From the NCBI GenBank assembly GCA_964370835.1, contig CAYJLO010000119.1:1-6285 (forward strand): a DNA stretch of 6,285 bases, given 5' to 3'. A program made the position numbers and the translations under genes. The DNA is from CAYJAD01 sp964370835 (lineage in GTDB: Bacteria; Desulfobacterota; Desulfovibrionia; Desulfovibrionales; Desulfovibrionaceae). Position 1 is the stretch's first letter; each line of letters starts with the position of its first letter. Below are positions 1-5,017 of this stretch, piece after piece. The notes under the pieces are model-generated. The model made no database searches. It was not told the origin of the DNA and saw only the letters and a program-made list of their open reading frames with translations.

Positions 1-9
1 CACCCCGCG
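1..9 (-). tRNA. 5' end of probable initiator tRNA (tRNA-fMet), cut by window edge
   Basis: Read on the minus strand, positions 9 to 1 give CGCGGGGTG, identical to the first nine bases of the classic bacterial initiator tRNA. That acceptor stem begins with an unpaired C1. A strong minus-strand promoter and a short hairpin leader sit directly upstream, as expected for a stable RNA gene. Only nine bases are visible: the anticodon, the T-arm and the C1xA72 mismatch lie outside the window. The identity is inferred from the 5' end and the promoter context. Another stable RNA starting with the same bases is possible. Confidence 0.5.
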
Positions 10-15
10 ACGTGC

Positions 16-30
16 GGTTGTGCAACAACC
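16..30 (-). other. Small hairpin in the leader of the leftward RNA
   Basis: On the minus strand GGTTGT-TGC-ACAACC forms a perfect 6-bp stem with a 3-nt loop. It lies between the predicted transcription start (about position 32-33) and the tRNA-like sequence at 9. A leader hairpin trimmed during 5' processing would fit, but the role is inferred. Confidence 0.45.
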
Positions 31-38
31 AGAAAGAC

Positions 39-67
39 AATCTATGGGAAAGGGGGGTGATTGTCAA
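39..67 (-). promoter_or_regulatory. Strong sigma-70 promoter reading left, with AT-rich UP-like region
   Basis: On the minus strand a perfect -35 TTGACA (67-62) is followed by a 17-bp spacer (C-rich in the middle) and a -10 TAGATT (44-39, 4 of 6 matches). The predicted start is near 32-33. Upstream, at about 70-135, the DNA is almost purely A/T with several A and T runs, like the UP elements of rRNA and tRNA promoters. The promoter would drive the RNA gene at the left edge, away from the zra genes. Confidence 0.65.
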
Positions 68-215
68 GCGGAAATTTTAAAAAAGTATAAAAAAATGTTA
101 TTTTTTTGAGGAGAAGATTTTTTTATAAAAAAAGATTTTATATATTGGATAGTTGTGCTTTTTCTGTTTTTGTGTTTATTTTAAATTTCTTTACGTTTTC
201 ACGAATTTTTTGATG

Positions 216-266
216 AAAAAAGCACCTTATTTTCTCATGCAATGCCTCATATGGCTGATGGTGCTT
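216..266 (-). terminator. Possible minus-strand terminator, long loop
   Basis: On the minus strand AAGCACC (266-260) pairs with GGTGCTT (226-220) and the T-run continues to 216. The 33-nt loop contains only a weak GCC/GGC inner stem, which is longer than usual for an intrinsic terminator. It would back up termination of the leftward zraP transcript before the tRNA promoter. Confidence 0.35.
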
Positions 267-347
267 AGAATTTTTATTCGATGATAGAGTTTTAGAGGCA
301 GAAAACGTTCAAACTGAGTTTGTGAAAAGGAGCAAGGTGAAGTGCTG

Positions 348-382
348 AAAAAGTTAATGGCCATCGAAGAACACGATGGCCA
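348..382 (-). terminator. Probable terminator of zraP
   Basis: Minus-strand TGGCCATCG (382-374) and CGATGGCCA (366-358) form a perfect 9-bp stem around a 7-nt loop. A T-rich tail TTAACTTTTT (357-348) follows. It lies about 150 nt beyond the zraP stop codon. The stem is strong, but the tail is interrupted by AAC, so termination may be partial. Confidence 0.5.
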
Positions 383-530
383 CAGGAGGAGGAGGGGGGG
401 TAGAGTTTATTTTAGGAGGAGTTAGGGTTGAATTTCTGTGCCTAGCGGTGGATGAGGCCGCCTACCGTATATATAGAAGCGCTGTAGGACGCTGTTAGTT
501 TTTAGCGAGTCTGTGGTCTATGGTTGAGAG

Positions 531-965
531 TTACATTTTATGTTCGCCCATGGCATTTCCTTTGTGTCCAAAGCCGTGTGTACCAGGCTCAAGGCCGAGG
601 GCTTTATCAATGGCTACGCCAAGTGCTTTACGTTCATCTGTAAGCTTATTTTGTAGCTGTGTAATTTCTGTGGCTTTTTTAGAAACTGCAGAAACATCAG
701 GTGTGGCAGCATTTTGTAGAGCACGTAATTCTTCATGCTTTATGAAGAGCTGTTGTTTTAGTACGCCCATGGACTCTTGTGCTTTCTCTACCAGTGCGCG
801 AGCTTGCTGACGTTGTTCGTCGGTGATGTTCACATTTTTTTCATAATGTCCACCATGCCCGCTCATATGAGGGCAACCATAGGCTTGTGCTTGCGAAACT
901 CCTAAAGCACCGCCAGCAAGGAGTATAAAGGCTACGGCTGGAATAATTTTATTTATAGGTTTCAT
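531..965 (-). CDS. zraP: ZraP-like periplasmic zinc-binding stress protein
   Basis: This encodes a 144-residue exported protein of the ZraP/CpxP-Spy group, small helical periplasmic proteins that bind zinc or act as chaperones and modulate the ZraS sensor in characterised relatives. Residues 1-28 form a signal peptide ending AQA, with cleavage likely before Y29. The mature N-terminus is a metal-ligand cluster: C31, H33, M34, H37, H40. Residues about 47-124 are two amphipathic helical stretches (start NITDEQ, then QQLFIKHEELRAL, then the ATPD turn at 87-90), the usual ZraP arrangement. The C-terminus is again ligand-rich: H130, H134, M139, H142, M144. The ATG at 965 is chosen because AGGAG precedes it by 5 nt. 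The frame extends upstream to a TTG at 1028, but that TTG overlaps the sigma-54 -24 element. E. coli ZraP has a similar HGGH start and His/Met-rich tail. Confidence 0.85.
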   Translation of the reverse strand: MKPINKIIPAVAFILLAGGALGVSQAQAYGCPHMSGHGGHYEKNVNITDEQRQQARALVEKAQESMGVLKQQLFIKHEELRALQNAATPDVSAVSKKATEITQLQNKLTDERKALGVAIDKALGLEPGTHGFGHKGNAMGEHKM

Positions 966-1011
966 AAAAACTCCTAGTGGAAGTTGCATTGTTACTAAGT
1001 TACTAGGGTAT

Positions 1012-1027
1012 AGCAAGCGCTGTGCCA
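1012..1027 (-). promoter_or_regulatory. Sigma-54 (-24/-12) promoter of zraP
   Basis: On the minus strand TGGCAC (1027-1022), five bases AGCGC, then TTGCT (1016-1012) match the sigma-54 consensus TGGCAC-N5-TTGCW. GG and GC are separated by exactly 10 bases. The predicted start is near 1001, leaving a 35-nt leader before the zraP ATG. A sigma-54 promoter is what ZraR, encoded nearby, should activate. Confidence 0.85.
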
Positions 1028-1100
1028 AAGTGGCTAGTGTGTTATATTGTGTTGTTTTTATAAGAAAATTTTTCTTTGCGGATTAGGGGGTGGAAGGGGG

Positions 1101-1170
1101 GTGTATAAAATTTATGCACTTTTTCGTTTTGCCTGCATAAAAACTATACAGGTGTTCATTTTTTATACAC
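1101..1170. promoter_or_regulatory. Candidate activator-binding array upstream of the zraP promoter
   Basis: Four copies of the 9-mer GTGYATAAA, or its reverse complement, occur here. They are GTGTATAAA at 1101-1109, TTTATGCAC at 1111-1119, CTGCATAAA at 1133-1141 (one mismatch) and TTTATACAC at 1162-1170. They form two inverted pairs about 100-118 and 132-169 bp upstream of the predicted zraP start, the distance at which NtrC-type activators usually bind. Binding by ZraR is inferred. The motif is AT-rich, so chance contributes, and I do not see the same motif convincingly beside the other two sigma-54 promoters. Confidence 0.4.
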
Positions 1171-1262
1171 AGCATGTCTTTCAATGGGGTATTTTTTGTA
1201 AAATAAATGCTTTTCATTTTTATATTTATTATAAAATAGGTGATTATGGCGTTTTTGTCGCA

Positions 1263-1276
1263 TTTGCAATTGCAAA
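1263..1276. promoter_or_regulatory. Perfect 14-bp palindrome
   Basis: TTTGCAATTGCAAA is an uninterrupted perfect palindrome in the AT-rich spacer between the two small zraP-type genes. It is about 270 bp upstream of the zraP start site and beyond the terminator of the neighbouring gene. It could bind a dimeric regulator, but no regulator can be named from the sequence. Confidence 0.3.
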
Positions 1277-1320
1277 AATAAAAGGTATGTAATCGTTTTA
1301 TGTTTGTGGGTAGAAGAAAC

Positions 1321-1356
1321 AAAAAAAGCCGTAATCTTTTATAAGATTGCGGCTTT
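1321..1356 (-). terminator. Intrinsic terminator of the zraP-like gene
   Basis: On the minus strand AAAGCCGCAATCTT (1356-1343) pairs with AAGATTACGGCTTT (1338-1325) around an ATAA loop: 14 positions with a single C/A mismatch. The T-run continues to 1321. The stem begins 7 bases after the stop codon of the upstream gene. It separates that gene from zraP, so the two small genes are not a simple operon. Confidence 0.85.
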
Positions 1357-1363
1357 AAGGTTC

Positions 1364-1807
1364 CTATTCGGTATGGTGTGGAGGTGATGTAGAATATTTT
1401 TGCAAAGAAGGTTTTTTGATTTCACTACTTTTGGTTAAATCATTGCAGTCTCGCCCTCGATATCCGTGAAGTGAAACACCGACCTCTTGCATGAGTTTTT
1501 GATCTAGGTTTCGCAATTCATCCTGCAATGCTTGTCGTTGCTTTTGTAATTCGTATCCTAGTTGTGCTAGTTGCTGATGACCTTCATTACTATCATAAGC
1601 AAAGTTTTTGAGTTCGAGTATTTTTTCTTTTAATGCTGACCTCATAGCGAGTATTTTAGGGCTTGCTTCTTGCATGATTTGTAAGGCTTTTTCTTCTTGA
1701 TCGGGGCTGAGTTCTGCGCTCCAGCGAAGATTTCGAGCAGACGCCTCTGAGCTCATGCACAGGAAGCATGCGCAAAGTAGTATAGGTATATAATGGTATT
1801 TTTCCAT
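1364..1807 (-). CDS. Second, diverged ZraP/CpxP-like periplasmic protein
   Basis: This encodes a 147-residue exported protein that I assign to the same broad periplasmic metal-sensor/CpxP-like fold as the neighbouring ZraP. Residues 1-24 form a signal peptide ending ASA, with cleavage likely before R25. The mature core has the family pattern: an LSPDQ start near 33-37, a long charged helix to about 70, a short turn (YDSNEGH, 71-77), and a second Gln/Leu-rich helix to about 108 ending in EVGV. Unlike zraP it lacks the N-terminal Cys/His cluster. Possible ligands are few: H77, H114, C121 and the C-terminal H144-H145. The C-terminal 30 residues are polar and probably disordered. ATG 1807 is chosen because GGAG precedes it by 6 nt and the signal peptide starts properly there. 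It is divergent from zraS, the position zraP holds in E. coli, and has its own sigma-54 promoter. Confidence 0.75.
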   Translation of the reverse strand: MEKYHYIPILLCACFLCMSSEASARNLRWSAELSPDQEEKALQIMQEASPKILAMRSALKEKILELKNFAYDSNEGHQQLAQLGYELQKQRQALQDELRNLDQKLMQEVGVSLHGYRGRDCNDLTKSSEIKKPSLQKYSTSPPHHTE

Positions 1808-1857
1808 GGTAAACTCCGCATTCTGTGTAGCCTTTTCTGCCTCTATTGGCAAGTTTG

Positions 1858-1870
1858 TATCAAGGCATTG
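1858..1870 (+). promoter_or_regulatory. Possible IHF-binding site
   Basis: TATCAAGGCATTG matches the IHF core WATCAA-N4-TTR at every defined position. DNA bending by IHF is common at sigma-54 promoters. However, this site abuts the -24 element of the zraSR promoter rather than lying further upstream, so it may act differently or be a chance match. Confidence 0.35.
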
Positions 1871-1884
1871 GCATGTTTTATGCT
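1869..1884 (+). promoter_or_regulatory. Sigma-54 (-24/-12) promoter of zraSR
   Basis: TGGCAT (1869-1874), GTTTT, then ATGCT (1880-1884) gives GG-N10-GC spacing and a good consensus match, with one deviation (ATGC instead of TTGC). The predicted start is near 1895, giving an 83-nt leader ahead of zraS. It implies that ZraR activates its own operon. Confidence 0.7.
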
Positions 1885-1895
1885 TTATTTAACCT

Positions 1896-1911
1896 AGCAA
1901 TAAATATACCA
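1896..1911 (-). promoter_or_regulatory. Sigma-54 (-24/-12) promoter of the zraP-like gene
   Basis: On the minus strand TGGTAT (1911-1906), ATTTA, then TTGCT (1900-1896) fits the degenerate consensus TGGYAYR-N4-TTGCW at every position, with GG-N10-GC spacing. The predicted start is near 1885, with a 78-nt leader before the ATG at 1807. It faces the zraSR promoter, whose start is only about 10 bp away. Confidence 0.75.
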
Positions 1912-1957
1912 ACGCTCTTAAAATAAGACTGCTTTTAGCATGTTGTCTTAGGAGCGT
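1912..1957. promoter_or_regulatory. Nested inverted repeat in the zraS leader
   Basis: Three nested complementary arm pairs share a centre: ACGCTC (1912-1917) with GAGCGT (1952-1957), TAAGAC (1924-1929) with GTCTTA (1945-1950), and TGCT (1930-1933) with AGCA (1937-1940). The interruptions are asymmetric. It could fold in the zraSR mRNA leader just ahead of the ribosome site. It could also serve as a binding region for the oppositely directed promoter, at about -27 to -72 of its start. Confidence 0.4.
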
Positions 1958-1962
1958 CAGAG

Positions 1963-1972
1963 GAGTATACTC
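1963..1972. promoter_or_regulatory. GAGTATACTC palindrome near the zraS start
   Basis: This perfect 10-bp palindrome is centred about 82 bp upstream of the predicted start of the minus-strand zraP-like gene, a suitable distance for an NtrC-type activator site. Its left half overlaps the AGGAG that must serve as the zraS ribosome site, so binding or folding here could also affect zraS expression. The role is inferred from position only. Confidence 0.35.
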
Positions 1973-1977
1973 ATACC

Positions 1978-3555
1978 ATGCTTTTGAAATTCTTTACTTC
2001 ACAAAAACCAACGCTAGCTACGTCAAAACAAGGTATAGCAAGTTTTTTATGGCCTCTCTTGGGGTCCATAGGTGTTCTGCTCTTGGTTGTGAGCTCCATC
2101 ATTATATTGTCCTTGGGGCGTAACGAAACAAATATGGTACGCCTTTTACTTGGTGAGGGCTCTGCTCTTATCTATGCTGTGGAAGGTTCGGTGCGCATGA
2201 GTATGCGTCAAAAATCGCCAGTTCAACTGCAGAGAACTTTGCAAGAATTGGTAAATTCCGATGTGCGTTTTGTTTCTATCCTCATGCCAGATGGTACCAT
2301 CATTGCGCATAATGATGTGACGCGCCTTGGTAGCGTGTTGCGGGTGGATAACAAAGAACTTAACGAAAAACTGTTGAAAAATATTTCTCAATGGCAAGAA
2401 CATAGTGACTTGCGCTGGTTTATAGCACAAGTTGATGGTAGAGAAACCTTTGTGGTATATCGTGAATTTACGCCAGTGCAGCCTCCCAAAAACCATGCTT
2501 CAACGCGTGGGGCGAAAGAGAAGCAAAAGACAAGAGTGTCACGCCAAGATGATTTTCATAAAAATACCATTGAGCCTCCCCATATGCGTCCGGCACCACC
2601 GCAAGGTGTGCGCCCACTCATTTTTTTGGGTTTAGATATTGGACCTTTTGAAGCCAGTAAAAAACAAGATAGGATATATTTGTTTTCCTTGGCTTTTGGG
2701 GTGACACTTTTGGGAGCGGCTTTGTTGCTTGTGCTTTACTATGCGCAGCGCGCGCAAGAGTCGCGCAGGCGACAATTTGTGGCTGAAGGACAGGTACGTG
2801 TGTTGGAAGAAGAAATGCGCCGCAAAGAGAAAATGGCTGCCATCGGAAACTTGGCCGCTGGGGTGGCTCATGAAATTCGCAATCCGCTAAGTTCCATTAA
2901 GGGGTATGCCACCTATTTTGGGCAGCGCTTTCCTGAGGGTAGTGAAGATAGAGAAGCAGCGGGCGTCATGGTGCGCGAAGTGGAGCGTTTAAATCGTGTT
3001 ATTACGGACCTTATTGGTCTTTCCAGGCCCACAGATGTACAAGCAAAACCAACAGATATACTACCAGTGCTGGAGCATTCTTTGCGCTTATTAAGGCCCG
3101 ATGCCGAGAAAAAACAGATTCAGCTTATTTTACAGCGCCCCAAACGCCCTTTACCTTTAGTGTTGCTTGACGTGGACCGTTTTGGGCAAGCCCTTTTAAA
3201 TATATGTCTCAATGCCATGGAGGCCATGCCTGAAGGCGGCGAGGTGACTCTTTCTGCTAAGGTGCATGAGAAGGCTAGCCAAGATTTTTTGCTGTTGGAA
3301 ATTAAAGATACAGGGCTCGGTATTGCCAAGCAACATATAGCTCATATTTTTGATCCGTACTTTACCACTAAGGGGCAGGGCACTGGATTGGGATTGGCAA
3401 CGGTACATAAAATTGTGGAAGCCCATGGAGGGGAGATTTCGGTGTCTTCGCGCCAGCAGGGGGATGCGTCCACAAATACACTTCTTTTAGGCAAAGCTTT
3501 TGGCACACAAGTGCGTATTCTTTTACCCTTGGCACAAGAAAAAGGTTCCTTATAA
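1978..3555 (+). CDS. zraS: Membrane sensor histidine kinase, ZraS-like
   Basis: This 525-residue kinase should sense an envelope signal and phosphorylate ZraR. Membrane segments lie at about 23-46 and 233-255, enclosing a periplasmic domain. That domain contains an ILMPDGTIIAHND stretch (101-113) typical of PAS/PDC-like sensors. A basic, proline-rich insert (about 168-210) with H173, H194 and H202 precedes the second membrane segment. After a cytoplasmic coiled coil (about 256-286) comes the dimerisation/phosphoacceptor domain with H298 in AHEIRNPLSS. The ATPase domain has the N box (N408, N412), the G1 box DTGLGI (444-449), the F box FDPYF (458-462) and the G2 box GTGLGL (468-473), all intact. 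About 12 extra residues (near 496-507) precede the last strand. ATG 1978 is the only plausible start. Its AGGAG lies 12 nt upstream, which is long and suggests modest initiation. The stop codon overlaps the zraR start by one base (TAATG). Confidence 0.88.
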   Translation: MLLKFFTSQKPTLATSKQGIASFLWPLLGSIGVLLLVVSSIIILSLGRNETNMVRLLLGEGSALIYAVEGSVRMSMRQKSPVQLQRTLQELVNSDVRFVSILMPDGTIIAHNDVTRLGSVLRVDNKELNEKLLKNISQWQEHSDLRWFIAQVDGRETFVVYREFTPVQPPKNHASTRGAKEKQKTRVSRQDDFHKNTIEPPHMRPAPPQGVRPLIFLGLDIGPFEASKKQDRIYLFSLAFGVTLLGAALLLVLYYAQRAQESRRRQFVAEGQVRVLEEEMRRKEKMAAIGNLAAGVAHEIRNPLSSIKGYATYFGQRFPEGSEDREAAGVMVREVERLNRVITDLIGLSRPTDVQAKPTDILPVLEHSLRLLRPDAEKKQIQLILQRPKRPLPLVLLDVDRFGQALLNICLNAMEAMPEGGEVTLSAKVHEKASQDFLLLEIKDTGLGIAKQHIAHIFDPYFTTKGQGTGLGLATVHKIVEAHGGEISVSSRQQGDASTNTLLLGKAFGTQVRILLPLAQEKGSL

Positions 3556-4919
3556 TGATACATAAGCCAACAATTTTAGTGGTAGATGATGATAAAGCGC
3601 ATGGGCAGATGCTTCGTATGATGCTTAGTTCATGGAATTACAGTGTTCATGAAGCAGAAGATGGCGATATTGCTGTGCAAAAAGTGCAAGAGCAATCTTT
3701 TGATGTGGTGCTCATGGATGTACGTATGGCCCGCATGCATGGCATTGAAGCTTTGCAAGGTATTTTGGCGTATAATCCTGCGTTGCCGGTTGTTTTAATG
3801 ACTGCGTATTCCTCAGTGGAAACGGCGGTGGAAGCTTTACGGCTTGGCGCCTATGACTACTTATTAAAGCCTTTGGATTTCGATGCCTTACAAAATACCT
3901 TGACCAAAGCTTTGGAGCAAAGTCGTCTCACGGTGGAGAATAGAGAATTGCGCCGTCAGCTTAGCGAAAGCTCAGCGGTTCCCGGAATTTTAGGGCGTAG
4001 TAAAGCCATGGAAGATATGCGTCATATGATCACCACGGTGGCCCCCACAGAAGCCACGGTACTCATTAGCGGGCCTTCCGGTACGGGGAAAGAATTGGTG
4101 GCTAAAGCTTTGCACCAAGGTAGTGCCAGAGCACAAAAGCCACTGGTCATTGTGAACTGTGCAGCTCTGGCGGAAAATTTGCTTGAATCTGAACTTTTTG
4201 GGCATGAGCGAGGTGCCTTTACCGGTGCTGATAAGAAACGTGAGGGGCGTTTTGTGCAGGCCCATGGGGGAACGCTTTTTCTAGATGAAATAGGGGAGAT
4301 GCCGCTGCTTTTACAAGCAAAGCTTTTGCGTGCTTTGCAAGAAGGCGAAGTCCAACGTGTTGGGTCAGATGCTCCCATCACTGTGGATGTGCGCATTATT
4401 GCCGCCACCAATAGAGATTTGTTGGAAGAAGTGAAGTTGCGTAATTTTCGCGAGGACTTGTATTTTCGTTTGAATGTCATTACCTTGGATGTGCCTTCCT
4501 TACGAGCTCGTAAAGAAGATATTCCTTTATTGGCGGCGTATTTTCTGGAGCGTTTTGCTCAGCGTAATCGTAAAGCCATTAAAGGATTTTCGCCTCAGGC
4601 TTTGGATACCATGCTACGTTACACTTGGCCCGGTAATGTGCGCGAATTGGAAAACGCTGTGGAAAGAGCTGTCATCTTATGCCTTGGAGATACCATTACT
4701 GAAAAGGAATTACCTTTAAGTTTGAGTGGCGGTGTCGTGGAAGAGCCAGAAGTAAAGTCAGCTTCTTTGGCAGGTTTATCGTTAGATATGGTGGAAAAAC
4801 AAGCCATAGCGCAAACTTTAGAAGAAGTGGATGACAATAAAAGCGAAGCCGCGCGCCGTTTAGGTATAACACGTGCAACATTGCAAAATAAATTGAAAAA
4901 GTATGGTATAGAATTGTAA
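3555..4919 (+). CDS. zraR: Sigma-54-dependent response regulator, ZraR-like (NtrC family)
   Basis: This 454-residue activator is the partner of the upstream kinase. The receiver domain (about 5-120) has the acidic pocket D11/D12, phosphoacceptor D55, T83 and K105. The AAA+ domain (about 144-375) has Walker A GPSGTGKE (173-180), the sigma-54-contacting loop GAFTGA (220-225), Walker B LFLDE (241-245), arginine-finger candidates R299 and R305 in FREDLYFR, and the sensor II motif WPGNVRELEN (358-367). The C-terminal Fis-type helix-turn-helix covers about 426-453 (NKSEAARRLGITRATLQNKL). Length and domain order are those of a complete ZraR/NtrC protein and nothing is missing. It starts on the last base of the zraS stop codon, with AAAGG 9 nt upstream, so the pair is translationally coupled. 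Intact GAFTGA fits the three sigma-54 promoters in this window. Other members such as AtoC look similar; the ZraR assignment rests on the ZraP-type neighbours. Confidence 0.9.
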   Translation: MIHKPTILVVDDDKAHGQMLRMMLSSWNYSVHEAEDGDIAVQKVQEQSFDVVLMDVRMARMHGIEALQGILAYNPALPVVLMTAYSSVETAVEALRLGAYDYLLKPLDFDALQNTLTKALEQSRLTVENRELRRQLSESSAVPGILGRSKAMEDMRHMITTVAPTEATVLISGPSGTGKELVAKALHQGSARAQKPLVIVNCAALAENLLESELFGHERGAFTGADKKREGRFVQAHGGTLFLDEIGEMPLLLQAKLLRALQEGEVQRVGSDAPITVDVRIIAATNRDLLEEVKLRNFREDLYFRLNVITLDVPSLRARKEDIPLLAAYFLERFAQRNRKAIKGFSPQALDTMLRYTWPGNVRELENAVERAVILCLGDTITEKELPLSLSGGVVEEPEVKSASLAGLSLDMVEKQAIAQTLEEVDDNKSEAARRLGITRATLQNKLKKYGIEL

Positions 4920-4926
4920 CGTATAC

Positions 4927-4954
4927 TTGACAAAAATGTAAAAATGCATAAAAA
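4927..4954 (+). promoter_or_regulatory. Possible sigma-70 promoter of the Sel1 gene
   Basis: A perfect -35 TTGACA (4927-4932) is followed by a 16-bp spacer and TAAAAA (4949-4954, 4 of 6 matches to the -10). The predicted start is near 4961. No terminator hairpin is visible after zraR, so read-through from zraSR into the Sel1 gene remains possible. Confidence 0.45.
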
Positions 4955-4962
4955 ACTCAAGG

Positions 4963-4972
4963 AAACGCGTTT
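4963..4972. promoter_or_regulatory. AAACGCGTTT palindrome at the predicted Sel1 start site
   Basis: This perfect 10-bp palindrome lies just downstream of the proposed -10 element, where a repressor would block initiation. No regulator can be named from the sequence. Being short, it may be coincidence. Confidence 0.2.
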
Positions 4973-5017
4973 TAAATTACGTCTTATTCTTACTTTTACT
5001 TCTTTAAAGAGGACTAC

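Larger units (their letters stand above)
68..530. other. Intergenic region without a supportable gene
   Basis: About 460 bases separate the leftward stable-RNA promoter from the end of zraP. Positions 68-215 are extremely AT-rich. Positions 216-382 hold two inverted repeats that could terminate minus-strand transcription; they are listed separately. Positions 384-420 are purine-rich, with AGGAGGAGGAGGGGGGG at 384-400 and a second AGGAGGA at 414-420. Positions 440-515 have short weak inverted repeats of 4 bp (for example GCGG/CCGC) without a T-run. Shine-Dalgarno-like GGAGG strings occur on the plus strand, but no open frame of useful length follows them. I see no tRNA, repeat array or mobile element here. 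Confidence 0.6.

Noticed and set aside
520..810. 96-codon plus-strand frame opposite zraP
   Set aside because: It is a Cys/Ser-rich shadow of the zraP coding sequence with no ribosome site.
973..1007. CCTAGT/ACTAGG inverted repeat that could hide the zraP ribosome site
   Set aside because: The left arm lies at -1 to -6 of the predicted start, so it would not be in the transcript.
966..1028. Upstream extension of zraP to a TTG at 1028, giving 165 residues
   Set aside because: The TTG is part of the -24 sigma-54 element, the extension has no ribosome site, and it would bury the signal peptide. ATG 965 has AGGAG at 5 nt.
1047..1322. Two short frames, one on each strand, in the AT-rich spacer
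   Set aside because: Both are Phe/Tyr/Ile/Lys-rich translations of AT-rich DNA without ribosome sites, and they cover the likely regulatory array.
1808..1852. Upstream extension of the zraP-like gene to a Met at 1852
   Set aside because: It would put 15 polar residues ahead of a good signal peptide. The ATG at 1807 has GGAG at 6 nt.
4022..4480. 152-codon open frame on the minus strand inside zraR
   Set aside because: It is antisense to conserved AAA+ motifs and has no ribosome site or recognisable content.
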